From Thiobacillus sp. UBA3361 (GTDB lineage: Bacteria > Pseudomonadota > Gammaproteobacteria > Burkholderiales > Thiobacillaceae), in contig DEQR01000027.1 in assembly GCA_002360535.1 (NCBI GenBank), forward strand, positions 62,001-126,000: 64,000 nt of DNA, given 5' to 3'. The notes beneath the pieces are model-generated. The model saw only the letters and a list, made by a program, of their open reading frames with translations, searched no databases and was not told the origin of the DNA. Below are positions 51,501-60,271 of this stretch, one piece after another. Position 1 is the stretch's first letter. Each line of letters begins with the position of its first letter. Made by a program: the position numbers and the translations under genes.

Positions 51501-53304
51501 TCAACCCGACCAGGCTCCGGGACGGCAAATCATCAACTTCCAGGACTGGACATTTGAGCGCGCGGCTGAATATGGCGAGGCATTCGAAAGAATTGACCGA
51601 CTAGTGCGCCCTGAACGAGCCAAGGACAATAGAGCTCAATATAGAGACCGTTGGTGGCAGTATGCGGAACCAAGAAGAAAACTGACAGCCAATCTCCGAC
51701 TTACCCCACGCTGCTTCATCGCTGCGACTACAACCAAATACCTGAACTTCTCCGCCGCCCCAACCAACTACGTTTTCACGCACGCACTGTTTGTCTTCAC
51801 CACCGACCGCTACGACCTCTACGCCGTCGTCCAATCCACCCTGCACGAAGTCTGGGCGCGCAAATACAGTGGCGCGCTGGAAACCCGGTTGCGCTACTCG
51901 CCGTCGGATTGCTTCGAAACCTTCCCCTTCCCCGAAGGCCTCTGGCAAACCCCCAATCCCGCCCTGGCCGACCTCGGCGCCGCGTACCACGAACACCGCC
52001 GCACTCTGATGCGGAGCATCTGGCTCGGCCTCACCGACCTCTACAACCTGTTCCACACCCGCGACCTCACCCCCGCCCAGGTCGCCAAGGTCAGCAAGAA
52101 ATCCACCGAGGAAGCCGGAGCCGGCTATCAGGGCATCCTCGAACTGCGCCGCCTCCACCGCCAACTCGATCAGGCCATCCGCGACGCCTACGGCTGGCAC
52201 GATCTCGACCTGGGCCACGACTTCCATGAAGTGGAAACCCTCCCCGAAAACGACCGCGTCCGCTACACGATCAGCCCCACCGCCCGCAAGGAAGTCCTCA
52301 AGCGTCTCCTGGCCGAAAACCACCGCCGCGTCGCCCTGGAGACCTCGGCCTTGGCCATGGTGGCAACCATCAAGAAGCCGCGTGCCCGGAAGGCCAAGGC
52401 GGTTGACCAGATAGGTGACATGTTCGATGCCGGCGCAACGGTACCGCTGGCATCGATGGCCAAGACGAATGAGGCCCATGCCGAGCATTCCCGCCTCGCG
52501 GACCGTGCCTGGGAAAGGCCAGGAACGGATCAGGTCTTCGAGGAAAGCGCCGTGCTGGCGGCGATTCTCAAGGCCAAGGCAGGCCCCGCGCTCAAGCGGG
52601 ATATCCGGCTGGCGGCGTTGCTCGCCATGCGTCCGAGACTGCTCCTGGCCTCGCTGACGTTCGAGGACGCCGCCCAGTGGCGGCGCCTGATCGGCGCCGA
52701 AGCCGAGCCCCTGGCCTCGGGGGTGAGCAGGTTGCAGCCGGCAGCGGACCATGCCTGGGGCCATGCAGTTAAAGGACTGCTGGGGCGCGGCCGCATGATT
52801 GAAGACCCGGCGACCCAGACCTGGGCACCAGGTGAGGGCCTTGAAGCCTATGTCACGGAGGGTTGGCCCGAGGGCCGGGTGGGCATGGTGCTGCGGACCT
52901 TGAGCCAACGGGGTGTAGAGCGGGTAAGCTCGGCGTCGTTGACGATGCAGCCATTGGCAAGTTGCGAGTCTTTGTCGAGGCCTATCACTCTGCCCAGGCG
53001 GCGGCGAATCTTGCTGCCCAGCAATTCAAGGATGACGCCAGCCTATTGCCTGGCACCGGTGGTGAAGCCTGGAAGACGTTGTTTGAAGCCGCTCGTAAAT
53101 TTTCCGTCGAGGCCTACCCAGGCGCGGCGTTCCCAGAGTTGGGTCAGGGTGCTCCATGCCCACTTTGCCAACAGCCTCTTGCCGAGGGAGCAGAACGCTT
53201 GTTGCGCTTCGAGGTGTTCGTTCAACAGGAAGTGGAGAAAGCCGCAAAGACACACAAGAAGACTCTCGATGATGCGTTCACATCCTTCTCTGGCCAGAAT
53301 CTGA
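48583..53304 (+). CDS. Large N6-adenine DNA methyltransferase (Eco57I/PglX-like), 3' end replaced
   Basis: A 1573-codon frame. Real homology runs to about codon 1448 (VLRTLSQRGVERV, near 52925). Motif X is ATGSHYTPDDLVQPL, motif I DIACGSGHILLAAARRIA near 522 and motif IV ILGNPPYLGG near 786; PSDCFETFPFP near 1115 is part of the target-recognition region. The last ~125 codons are out-of-frame sequence belonging to the following ATPase gene, so the natural C-terminus is lost in a deletion or recombination. A 26-bp palindromic repeat is inserted in frame at 49913-49938. In a DISARM-like system this enzyme would mark self DNA. Whether it is still active is open; all catalytic motifs are present. 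Confidence 0.8.
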   Translation: MTYPSIRIEGAILSPDILERLEDAPGQRPADFGLEGAGKVKDEIARAWADAQDYWRIFQRKLETLRPEAPATTETRNLWITPLLGLLGYQLEYQAKGVELNGKTYPISHRVTNRGHTPIHIVGTREPAGLDRKPERTHIGAPRMSAHGLVQEYLNLHDELYGLVTNGRILRLLRDSSRLIKLSYLEFDLDRIFTDGLYADFAVLYRLLHVSRLPANNEAAAESLIERYHQDSLDSGARIRDGLSKAVEQAIRDFANGFLAHPANDALRQSIPVGKLPPDAYYQYLLRLIYRLLFLLVIEERDLVFPPAASPAQRDIYRRYYSLERLRRLAEKRHLADRRHHDLWLALLATFRLFEAHGPGEKLGIAPLAGYLFNPSAIGPLAQCTLGNDVLLGCLRALGLYQHTAKGQQRGQTFRVNYAALNVEEFGSVYEGLLEYQPMFMNVSPLPQAGEGLGERGISGQSSTAVRPEFTFAQGDQRAATGSHYTPDDLVQPLIKHSLDYLIADKLKDANPEKALLDLRVADIACGSGHILLAAARRIATELAIVRTGEEQPSPSAFRAAIRDVIRECIYGVDLNPLAVELCKVALWLEAHVPGEPLNFLDHHIKCGNAIVGFVSREEAERGVPDEAFKTLPDDDKETAALLRKRNKQERKDHAAGQLLLSPSLQQQLDDILRGWRELATLPEHTPDEIEAKKARYYAFSQSEDAWLLNQIAAIPIAQFYMPKTPENLQNFITDTAYRRYWQGEMSPQGQATAEAWAMAERKRFFHWFLEFPETIGRGGFDCILGNPPYLGGQALSGTYGHAFCEYVKWQYAPAGLSDLVAYFVRRIYDLLRPGGFTAFITTNSIKDGDIRKDGLEQVLKRGGAINLAVRGIKWPGRANLVVSLVALHKGEWSGKRVLDGKEVPVINAYFEDSEDGGEPESLAENADRVFQGSIFLGDGFLLSHLEAERMKAGDARLADVIFPVTNGHEINGQPDQAPGRQIINFQDWTFERAAEYGEAFERIDRLVRPERAKDNRAQYRDRWWQYAEPRRKLTANLRLTPRCFIAATTTKYLNFSAAPTNYVFTHALFVFTTDRYDLYAVVQSTLHEVWARKYSGALETRLRYSPSDCFETFPFPEGLWQTPNPALADLGAAYHEHRRTLMRSIWLGLTDLYNLFHTRDLTPAQVAKVSKKSTEEAGAGYQGILELRRLHRQLDQAIRDAYGWHDLDLGHDFHEVETLPENDRVRYTISPTARKEVLKRLLAENHRRVALETSALAMVATIKKPRARKAKAVDQIGDMFDAGATVPLASMAKTNEAHAEHSRLADRAWERPGTDQVFEESAVLAAILKAKAGPALKRDIRLAALLAMRPRLLLASLTFEDAAQWRRLIGAEAEPLASGVSRLQPAADHAWGHAVKGLLGRGRMIEDPATQTWAPGEGLEAYVTEGWPEGRVGMVLRTLSQRGVERVSSASLTMQPLASCESLSRPITLPRRRRILLPSNSRMTPAYCLAPVVKPGRRCLKPLVNFPSRPTQARRSQSWVRVLHAHFANSLLPREQNACCASRCSFNRKWRKPQRHTRRLSMMRSHPSLARI
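49913..49938. repeat. Perfect 12-bp-arm hairpin repeat inserted in the methyltransferase gene
   Basis: CCCCTCTCCCGC-AA-GCGGGAGAGGGG. It is the core of a palindromic element known in many Proteobacteria that reads SPLPQAGEGLGERG when translated. Here it adds about 20-25 residues in frame between motif-bearing regions of the methyltransferase, and the reading frame stays open. Confidence 0.75.
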
Positions 53305-54614
53305 CGCTGGGGATGGACGATGAATTGTTTACCGAGATTGAGGCACTGGATAACCAGCTTGCACTCGACACCCGTACTTTCGAGAAAGCGCTCGTTGAAC
53401 GTCAGGTTGGTATCCAGTCAGCCGTGAAATCAGGTCAGTGGGACAAGATACTTGCCTTACCTGTTAGTCCCACTGCTCGCCTACAGGCCTTGGCGGACAA
53501 GCTAAATCAAGAAGCGGGAACACTGGAGAAACTGAGTGACGAAAAGGCTCGGGCAGTGCTCCAAATCCAGTACAACGAACTCGATGCCAGGACTCGTTTG
53601 GCCAAAGTTAAAACGGCTGTACTGGTGGCGATGGATCGGCTCGACCGTCAGGCCAAACTCGTAAAGTGCCTTTCAGATGTAAAAACCAACGCCATCTCGT
53701 TTAAAGCAACCGAGCTGACCGAAAAAATCGTCTCGAAGGAGCTTGAGATAGCCCTAAACCAGGAGTTCAAGGTGTTGGGTGTAGGAAACCTACAGGTACA
53801 TCTGAAAAGTCACACGGAAAAGGGCAAGGCCTACCACAAGCTCGCATTGAATCTGCCACAGGCCAAGACACCCGCGGACATCCTGAGCGAAGGTGAACAG
53901 CGAGCCATCGCCCTTGCTTCATTCCTGGCGGAGGTAAACATCGGTGGTGGTTCTGGAGGGATTGTGTTTGATGACCCGGTATCGTCCCTGGACCATAAGC
54001 GCCGGGAGCGTGTAGCAAGACGTTTGGCGCAAGAGGGTGCAAAGCGGCAAGTCATCATCTTCACCCATGATCTCTACTTCCTGAACCTCCTGATTGAAAT
54101 GGCTCAACAGGCGGGCGTGGCAATCGAGACGCAGAGCATCGCTCGCCAGCCTGCTGGATTTGGTGTAACCGACCCGGATCTGCCATTTGATGGAATGAAC
54201 ACAAAAGCCCGGGTGGGATACCTTCGGAACAGGTGTCCGCAGATCAAGAAGCTTTTCGACTCGGGCGATGAGATGGAGCATCGCAAACAAACCGCAGCTG
54301 CTTACCAGCAGCTGCGTATCGCCTGGGAACGTGCAATTGAGGAAGTCCTGCTTCGTAGCGTGGTCCTACGTTTTCGAAAGGGCGTTGAGACGCAACGGTT
54401 GGCGGGGGTGATGGTCGAGGATGCCGACTACGTCACAGTGGACACATGGATGTCGAAGTGTTCCAACTTCGCGCACGATCAAGCGCTATTGGGCGGTGTG
54501 GAAGTGCCTGAACCAGAAGAACTGCTTGCTGATATCAACGAGCTTGAGAAATGGCGGGCTGAAATTCATGAACGAGGTGAAAAGCTTCAGAAGCAACGAA
54601 AGGCAGGTAAATGA
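52863..54614 (+). CDS. Truncated AAA_13-like ATPase (lacks N-terminal Walker A)
   Basis: The open frame begins at a TTG inside the methyltransferase 3' region; homologous sequence starts only near 52926. What is left is the C-terminal two thirds of a RecF/SMC-like ATPase: a CPLCQQPL zinc-hook-like motif near 53155, coiled coil, ABC signature LSEGEQRAIALASFLAE near 53890, Walker B GGIVFDDPVSSLD near 53960 and an IFTHDLYFL H-loop. The P-loop domain that should be at the N-terminus is missing, so it cannot bind ATP alone. The gene was probably part of a separate defence system joined to the methyltransferase by deletion. Expression signals are not evident. Confidence 0.7.
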   Translation: MARGPGGHGAADLEPTGCRAGKLGVVDDAAIGKLRVFVEAYHSAQAAANLAAQQFKDDASLLPGTGGEAWKTLFEAARKFSVEAYPGAAFPELGQGAPCPLCQQPLAEGAERLLRFEVFVQQEVEKAAKTHKKTLDDAFTSFSGQNLTLGMDDELFTEIEALDNQLALDTRTFEKALVERQVGIQSAVKSGQWDKILALPVSPTARLQALADKLNQEAGTLEKLSDEKARAVLQIQYNELDARTRLAKVKTAVLVAMDRLDRQAKLVKCLSDVKTNAISFKATELTEKIVSKELEIALNQEFKVLGVGNLQVHLKSHTEKGKAYHKLALNLPQAKTPADILSEGEQRAIALASFLAEVNIGGGSGGIVFDDPVSSLDHKRRERVARRLAQEGAKRQVIIFTHDLYFLNLLIEMAQQAGVAIETQSIARQPAGFGVTDPDLPFDGMNTKARVGYLRNRCPQIKKLFDSGDEMEHRKQTAAAYQQLRIAWERAIEEVLLRSVVLRFRKGVETQRLAGVMVEDADYVTVDTWMSKCSNFAHDQALLGGVEVPEPEELLADINELEKWRAEIHERGEKLQKQRKAGK

Positions 54615-54715
54615 TCGCCTTACTTGGGAGTGATCTTTCCCTCCGCCATCTCTACAGCCTCATCTTCTGGACGATGCCGTTTGGACTGGCTGAGCCTGAA
54701 GAGCTCCGTGACTGA
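54611..54715 (+). pseudogene. Short coupled frame after the ATPase, probable gene remnant
   Basis: Starts in the ATPase stop codon (ATGA) and encodes 34 residues (MIALLGSDLSLRHLYSLIFW...). The coupling suggests it was the start of a partner gene now cut off by the Wadjet insertion. No family recognised. Confidence 0.35.
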
Positions 54716-54722
54716 CTTTCCC

Positions 54723-57700
54723 ATGGACTTCCAGCTTCAACGCCTGGTCCTCATCGACTCGTTCAGCCCCGGCCGGGTCGTGATTTTCCCGCTGGAAGGT
54801 GGTGCGGTGCTGACCGGGCGCAACGGGCGTGGCAAGACGTCGCTGTTGCAACTGCTGCCGGTGTTTTTCGGCGAGAACCCGAACCGCATCGTTGGCACGG
54901 AGACCAACCGGCTCAATTTCGCCGGCTATTACCTGCCGCGACTGACGTCCTACATCCTGTTCGAGTACCGTCGCCGCGATGTCGTCTGCCTGATGGCGAT
55001 GCACACCAGCGAGAGCGGCGAGGAGATTCGCTACCGTTTCGTGCGCTCGGCGTACAAGCCGGAACTGTTCCTGCAACCGGACGGCCGCAACATCATTTCT
55101 TCGCGGGACATCTACGCCCACCTCAGACGGCTGAACCTGATCTGCAGCGAATCCCTGTCCTCGGTGGCCGAGTACCGCGCCATCATCCAGGGCAAGACCG
55201 GCACCGGTCGGGACCGCCAGCGGCAGCGCAGTCTGGCGGCGGATTTCGCCTTCGTCGGGAGCGGTCACCACCTGACCCATATGGAGAAGATCGTCAGCGG
55301 CATGTTTCTGCGCAAGACGAACTTCGAGGATTTGCAGCGCATGGTGGTGTCCTGCATCGCCGAAGGGCCGGGCCAGATCGCGCTATCCACCGAGCGAAAG
55401 AAGATCGAGTCCTGGCCGGAACATTACGAGGCCTACCGGGAGGTGATGCAGGAAGCGGCACGCATGGAAGACGTGCTGGCGTCGGAATTGCGGCTACTGG
55501 CCAGCGAGGCGGAACTGGGGCGGCTGCATGCCCGCCTGCGTCGCCTGCATGACCATCTGGAAGAGGCGGGCCGGCGAAATCGTGAGAATCGGGAACGTCT
55601 GTCCCAGGAAGCGGACGCGGCCGAAGCGGTTGCCAGGCGCCAGATCGAACAGCTAGAGGGTGAGCGGGATACCGCCCGGCGCGAAGCGGAAGACCGGGAG
55701 GGGCGCGTTGTCGCGTTGCAAGACCAGGATCGCGAATATGTAAAGCGCGACCTGCCCGCCAAGGCGAAGCGGGTCGCCGACGAGCCGCGCCTGCGCGAGG
55801 AGTTGGAACAACGGAATCAGCGCAAGCAGGCCCTGCTCGGGAAGCAACAGGACATTTCGATTCGTTACGACGGACTCCTGCTGGAACAACGGAAACGCTT
55901 CAACGAGGAATGGGAGCGGGCGCAGCGGGAACGCACGGTTCTGGAACAGGGCTTCAGCCCGCGTTTCCGCGACCTGGAACAGGCCAAGGATCAGGCTCTG
56001 GCGGCCCTGCGGGAAGCCCACCGCCTAGCCCGCGAGCAGGTGGATCAGCGGTTGCGGGCCGTACTGGGCGAAGAGGGCGGCTGGAAAGAGAAAGCCCGCA
56101 ATCCCCAGGCGGCAACGGACATTCTGGCTGCCCACCAGGCTAAGCGCGATGCTGTTGCCCACGCGGTGAAGGCGCTGGAAGAAGCCCGGGCAGAACGACA
56201 CCGGCTGGAAAAACTGCGCAACGATGCGCGCCTGGCTTTCGAGGAACAGGAGACGCGGCTGGGCCAGTTGCGCGGCCAGCATCAGAAGCAGGTGGACCGC
56301 TTGCAGGCGTTGCGCCTGCAACAAACGCCGGGGCCGGACAGCCTGCTCTATTTTCTGCGCAGCCAGCGTCCGGACTGGGTGTTCGACATCGCCAAGGTGG
56401 TGCGGGAAGACATTCTGGTGCGGGAGGATCTGGAACCCGAGTTGCTGGACGCCTTGCCCAGCCTCTATGGGATCGGTCTGGACCTGGAACGCCTGGATGC
56501 CCATCTGGCCGCCGATGAACAAGGCTTGCAGCGCGAGGCGGCGGAGGTCGAGGCGCGACTGCACGGTGCCGATGCGGCCATCGTTGAAGCCGGTAACGAA
56601 CTGGACAAACGCAACCAGCTGCGGGAGGCGGCGCAGCAAGCACTCGCTTTGCAGGAAGCGGAAGTACAACGACAGGTCAGCCACCGCCAGAGCGCCCAGG
56701 AAGAAGAACAGGCTGCCGGCAAACAGGTGGAAAAGAGCCGCAAGGAGGCGGCCGCTGAAGCTCAGGCCACGCTGGCGGATTTGGGCAAACAAAGCGCCAC
56801 CCTGCGCGGTGAGTTGCAGACCCTGGAGCAGGGACTGCGCGACGACGAGGGAGAACGGGTTCGTCGCTACACCTCGGAGCGTTCGGAATTGGAAGCCGAG
56901 CGCAAGCAGCTTCTGGACGCGCATGACCACGCCCAGGCGGAACGCAAGACTGCCCACGAAGCGCAGTTGCGGACGATGCAGCAGGAGAAGGAACAAGCCC
57001 TGCGGGGGGCCGGGGTGGATACGGAAGCGCTGAGCCGCCTGGAGAAGGAGATCGGCGACCTGGAACGCGAGCTTCAGGAGGTCAGGGCCTGGCGCGAAGC
57101 GGTGGCCCAGTGGCAACTGTGGTTGAAACAGGAATGGCCGCGCCGGGAAGGATGGGCTCAGGAAGCCGTCGCCGCACGACGTTCCGAGGCCGACAAAAAG
57201 GCGGCGCTGGCCAAGCTGTTGGCGGAACGGGAGGCCGCTCGGCAACGGGTGCAGGCGGAAGTGGCCGCTCTGGACAAGGCGTTCAAGCACCTGGAGCGGG
57301 AGCTGGACACCGTGCGTCAACGCCTGGCGCATGTCGCCGCTTATCCGCCGGATGCGGAGGAGCTGGGCCTGGCCTTCGATCCGGCCTGGACCCTGGAACT
57401 CCTGGCGTCACAGACCAACGAGCGGCAGGGGGAAGTGAAGAGTGAGTTGGAAACCATCCGCAAGCACATCGGCGAGATCAAGCGCGTTTTTGTCGCCCGC
57501 CGCGACACGCCGCCAGAACAGTTCTACGACGCCCACCGCCAAGCTTTGGGGCCAGATGCCTCGGAGCGGACCTGGATCGCCGCGTTCAAGTCCTGGTTCG
57601 CCAACGACCACGACCAATACCGCCGCACCCTGCAAGTGGAGGCGAACCAGATTGCCGGCGCCATCGTCGCCTTCCATCGGGATATGGAAACCTTCCACCG

Positions 57701-58337
57701 CAAGGTGCAGCAGTTCAGCCGGGAACTGCAACAAAGCCTGGATGACAGCCTGTCCTTCGAGAGCATTTCCCGTGTCACGGTGCAGATCGTCTCGGTGATC
57801 CGGGAACTGGAATACTGGCAGGCCATCGATGGCATGGCCGAGGCGCATCGGGTTTGGCTGGGGCAAGAGGGCAATGAACTACCGCCGCCAGAATTCGCCG
57901 CCACACTGCGCGATCTGTTGTCGCATTGGGAAGTGCGGGAAGGTATCCGGGCGGAACTGGCCAGCCTCATCCGAATCCAGGGCGAGGTGGTGGAAAACGG
58001 CCAGACCCGAGTGTTCCGCAAGGCTGCCGACCTGGAGCGGGTGTCCTCCAACGGACTTTCCTACTTGATCCTGTGCGTGATCTTCATCGCCTTCATTAAC
58101 CGCATCCGCCGCCATGCCCAGGTGCAGGTGGTGTGGGCGCTGGATGAATTGAAGGATCTGGACATCGGCAACATCGAGGCCCTGCTGGCAACCTTGCAGC
58201 GCAACGCCATCACTCTGGTGTCCGCCTTCCCGGACCCGGATGTGGACGTGCTGCGCCTGTTCCCACACCGCTTCAGCATCGAGGAAGGGCGCCGCCTGGT
58301 GGAAGTGCGGGTGATGGAGGAGAACGATCATGTTTGA
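54723..58337 (+). CDS. jetC: Wadjet SMC-like ATPase JetC (MksB-like)
   Basis: A 1204-residue SMC-type protein from the ATG at 54723; an in-frame GTG at 54708 is the alternative. Walker A GRNGRGKT at 32-39 follows LVLIDSFSPGRVVIFPLEGG. Residues about 250-950 are coiled coil, rich in Glu/Gln/Arg, with a hinge-like non-coil segment near 530-590 (PDSLLYFLRSQRPDW). The C-terminal head has SSNGLSYLILCVIFIAF (signature) and VWALDELKDLD (Walker B). In Wadjet it extrudes DNA loops and presents small circular plasmids to the JetD nuclease. It overlaps jetB by 8 bp. All motifs look intact. Confidence 0.88.
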   Translation: MDFQLQRLVLIDSFSPGRVVIFPLEGGAVLTGRNGRGKTSLLQLLPVFFGENPNRIVGTETNRLNFAGYYLPRLTSYILFEYRRRDVVCLMAMHTSESGEEIRYRFVRSAYKPELFLQPDGRNIISSRDIYAHLRRLNLICSESLSSVAEYRAIIQGKTGTGRDRQRQRSLAADFAFVGSGHHLTHMEKIVSGMFLRKTNFEDLQRMVVSCIAEGPGQIALSTERKKIESWPEHYEAYREVMQEAARMEDVLASELRLLASEAELGRLHARLRRLHDHLEEAGRRNRENRERLSQEADAAEAVARRQIEQLEGERDTARREAEDREGRVVALQDQDREYVKRDLPAKAKRVADEPRLREELEQRNQRKQALLGKQQDISIRYDGLLLEQRKRFNEEWERAQRERTVLEQGFSPRFRDLEQAKDQALAALREAHRLAREQVDQRLRAVLGEEGGWKEKARNPQAATDILAAHQAKRDAVAHAVKALEEARAERHRLEKLRNDARLAFEEQETRLGQLRGQHQKQVDRLQALRLQQTPGPDSLLYFLRSQRPDWVFDIAKVVREDILVREDLEPELLDALPSLYGIGLDLERLDAHLAADEQGLQREAAEVEARLHGADAAIVEAGNELDKRNQLREAAQQALALQEAEVQRQVSHRQSAQEEEQAAGKQVEKSRKEAAAEAQATLADLGKQSATLRGELQTLEQGLRDDEGERVRRYTSERSELEAERKQLLDAHDHAQAERKTAHEAQLRTMQQEKEQALRGAGVDTEALSRLEKEIGDLERELQEVRAWREAVAQWQLWLKQEWPRREGWAQEAVAARRSEADKKAALAKLLAEREAARQRVQAEVAALDKAFKHLERELDTVRQRLAHVAAYPPDAEELGLAFDPAWTLELLASQTNERQGEVKSELETIRKHIGEIKRVFVARRDTPPEQFYDAHRQALGPDASERTWIAAFKSWFANDHDQYRRTLQVEANQIAGAIVAFHRDMETFHRKVQQFSRELQQSLDDSLSFESISRVTVQIVSVIRELEYWQAIDGMAEAHRVWLGQEGNELPPPEFAATLRDLLSHWEVREGIRAELASLIRIQGEVVENGQTRVFRKAADLERVSSNGLSYLILCVIFIAFINRIRRHAQVQVVWALDELKDLDIGNIEALLATLQRNAITLVSAFPDPDVDVLRLFPHRFSIEEGRRLVEVRVMEENDHV

Positions 58338-58947
58338 ACAGGCCATGACCCTGCTGCTTTCCGGCCAGTTCATCTGCGCCGTCAGCCAGCCCGATGCCTA
58401 CCGCTTTCTCCAGGACGAAGCCAACCGCAAGGAAGTGGAAGCTTTCCTGAACAGACTGGGCCGACGGCTGGTCAGCACCAAGCACGGCAGCGCATGGTAT
58501 GTGGCCTTCAACCGTCTGGATCCGGAGCAGCGCAAGGGGATCCGTGAGGAATACGTCGAGATCAAACACAACCTGCGGCTGGTGGTGGGGTTCTTCGTCC
58601 ATGTCATGCAGGCCTTGGGACGCGAGGAGTTTCTCGCGCCCGGCAGCGTCATCGAGACGCACCGTCTTATCGCCGCCATCGACGAGAATGCCAGCCTGCG
58701 CAATGAACTCCAGACCCTGGTCAACCTGGGCAAGGCCAGCAGTGATGGCACCCTGCGCAGTGCCCTGGAACGCTTGTTGAAAAAAATGCGCGACGAGGGC
58801 TATCTGGTGCTGGCCAACCCGGAACGTGAAATCTACGCAGTCACCGGCAAGGTCGAGTATCTGCAGGAGGTGGTGGATTTCCTCATGGTGCATGAGTCGG
58901 TGCAGGAAGATGTGGAGGAGACGCCGGAAACCGGTAGCCTGCTATGA
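58330..58947 (+). CDS. jetB: Wadjet KITE-like subunit JetB (MksE-like)
   Basis: A 205-residue winged-helix protein of the MukE/MksE type (ICAVSQPDAYRFLQDEANR, AFLNRLGRRLVSTKHGSAWY, then a C-terminal winged helix with LRSALERLLKKMRDEGYL). It bridges the kleisin and the SMC heads. It starts inside jetC and overlaps jetA by ATGA. Confidence 0.88.
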   Translation: MFEQAMTLLLSGQFICAVSQPDAYRFLQDEANRKEVEAFLNRLGRRLVSTKHGSAWYVAFNRLDPEQRKGIREEYVEIKHNLRLVVGFFVHVMQALGREEFLAPGSVIETHRLIAAIDENASLRNELQTLVNLGKASSDGTLRSALERLLKKMRDEGYLVLANPEREIYAVTGKVEYLQEVVDFLMVHESVQEDVEETPETGSLL

Positions 58948-60263
58948 GCACGTCATCCGATTTGGTCATCAAATATCTGGAGACACTGCACCGCCAGCGC
59001 GCAGTGCTGGCCGAGGCCTACCATCGGGGCAGCGTTGGCAAATCGGACGACAACGCCCGCGCGATCTATGAACTTCAGCAGAACCGCGCCCTGGTGCCGT
59101 TTACCCAGGACAGCTACCGTCTGGCTTCTTCTCTGGCCCGCCACCTGGACGAGGTGTTGCAGAAAGAGCGGATGTATGCCGTCGTCGGTGCCAATATCGC
59201 CGAGTTGGCGGCGCGCCTGCCTTACCTCATCGACGAAGCCCAGAAGGCCCACCTGGAGGGTCGCCAGGAGGACGCGGACAGCTATGCGGACAACTTCAAT
59301 GCCGCCGTTTTCGACCTGGCGGACAGCATCTCCAACGCCCTGCAATACCTGCGCATGCTGGCGGACAACCGCTTCGCCAACGTCAGCACCCTGGCGGAGA
59401 AACAGCGCCAGAATGAGTATTACATCGGCCGGGCAGAACGCATCAGCGAAGCCCTGCGCCACTTGCAAATGGAAGACCTGGCGGAGTCCCTTGAAGATCG
59501 ACCAGGTTGCGAGTCCCTGGCCGTGGCCTTCCGTTCCCAACTGGCGGGACGTTTGCCGGAATGGCGCGCTTCCCTGCTGGACATCACCGACATCCTCAAG
59601 TCTTACCTTTACCGCTTGCGTCAGGTGGAGCCGGCGGCTCGGCGATTGCGCGCCTTCGCCCAGTTCCTCAAGCGCAATCCGGACTATGTGGCGCCGGATG
59701 TGGACGAGATGGCCGAGCCCCCCGCATGGGCGCTGCGCGCCAAGCCGGTGAAGATGAAAGCCCGGCCGGACCTGTCGGATTCCGCCATCAGTGAAGCGCT
59801 GGCTGACCTCGCCCGTTCCCTGCCCGCCGCCAGGATCGTGGTGAAGCGGGAAGCGAAACTGGGCGTGTTGGCGGAAGACGGCGCCGCACCGTCCACCAGC
59901 GTGGCCATCACCCCAAAGCCTTACCAACAGGCTTTCGCCGGCTATCTGTCTGCCGCTGCCGCCAGCGATGAGCCGCTCTCCGCGATGGCCTGGAAAATGT
60001 CGGAACCCGGCTTCGACGATCTGCCCTCCGACATCTGGCTGCATTGCGTGCTGTACGAGGCCGCCATGGAGCGGCACCGGCTCGACAAATTCCTATTCGA
60101 GCGCGTGGAGGCCATGCCGGACCATCCCCTGTCCGGCAACATCGTGGTTCGCGACGTGCTGGCGCGGCGGGCGGAGAGTGGTGTCCCCGGCTCAGAAACA
60201 ACGCCCAAGCCTCCCCCCGGGGGGGGCCAAGTCAATCTTGGGGCGGCCCGGCGATTGACTTGA
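58944..60263 (+). CDS. jetA: Wadjet kleisin subunit JetA (MksF-like)
   Basis: A 439-residue kleisin: an N-terminal winged helix (LVIKYLETLHRQRAVLAEAYHRG), a helical middle, and a C-terminal domain (MAWKMSEPGFDDLPSDIWLHCVLYEAA) that would contact the SMC head. The start overlaps jetB. The last ~20 codons (TTPKPPPGGGQVNL...) are encoded by a palindromic intergenic-type repeat, so the natural C-terminus has been replaced or extended; this tail is probably dispensable. The family is sometimes mislabelled phosphoenolpyruvate carboxylase in annotations, which this sequence does not support. Confidence 0.85.
   Translation: MSTSSDLVIKYLETLHRQRAVLAEAYHRGSVGKSDDNARAIYELQQNRALVPFTQDSYRLASSLARHLDEVLQKERMYAVVGANIAELAARLPYLIDEAQKAHLEGRQEDADSYADNFNAAVFDLADSISNALQYLRMLADNRFANVSTLAEKQRQNEYYIGRAERISEALRHLQMEDLAESLEDRPGCESLAVAFRSQLAGRLPEWRASLLDITDILKSYLYRLRQVEPAARRLRAFAQFLKRNPDYVAPDVDEMAEPPAWALRAKPVKMKARPDLSDSAISEALADLARSLPAARIVVKREAKLGVLAEDGAAPSTSVAITPKPYQQAFAGYLSAAAASDEPLSAMAWKMSEPGFDDLPSDIWLHCVLYEAAMERHRLDKFLFERVEAMPDHPLSGNIVVRDVLARRAESGVPGSETTPKPPPGGGQVNLGAARRLT
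60210..60261. repeat. Palindromic REP-like element overlapping the jetA 3' end
   Basis: Contains CCCCCCGGGGGG-type symmetry (60210-60228) followed by AAGTCAATC (60229-60237) and GATTGACTT (60253-60261) as 9-bp inverted arms around 15 bp. The jetA stop codon lies at its right end. Confidence 0.6.
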
Positions 60264-60271
60264 GAGGACGC

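Noticed and set aside
58944..60263. Phosphoenolpyruvate carboxylase, as such proteins are sometimes labelled
   Set aside because: No PEP carboxylase motifs, wrong length, and the gene lies between jetB and jetD where the kleisin belongs.
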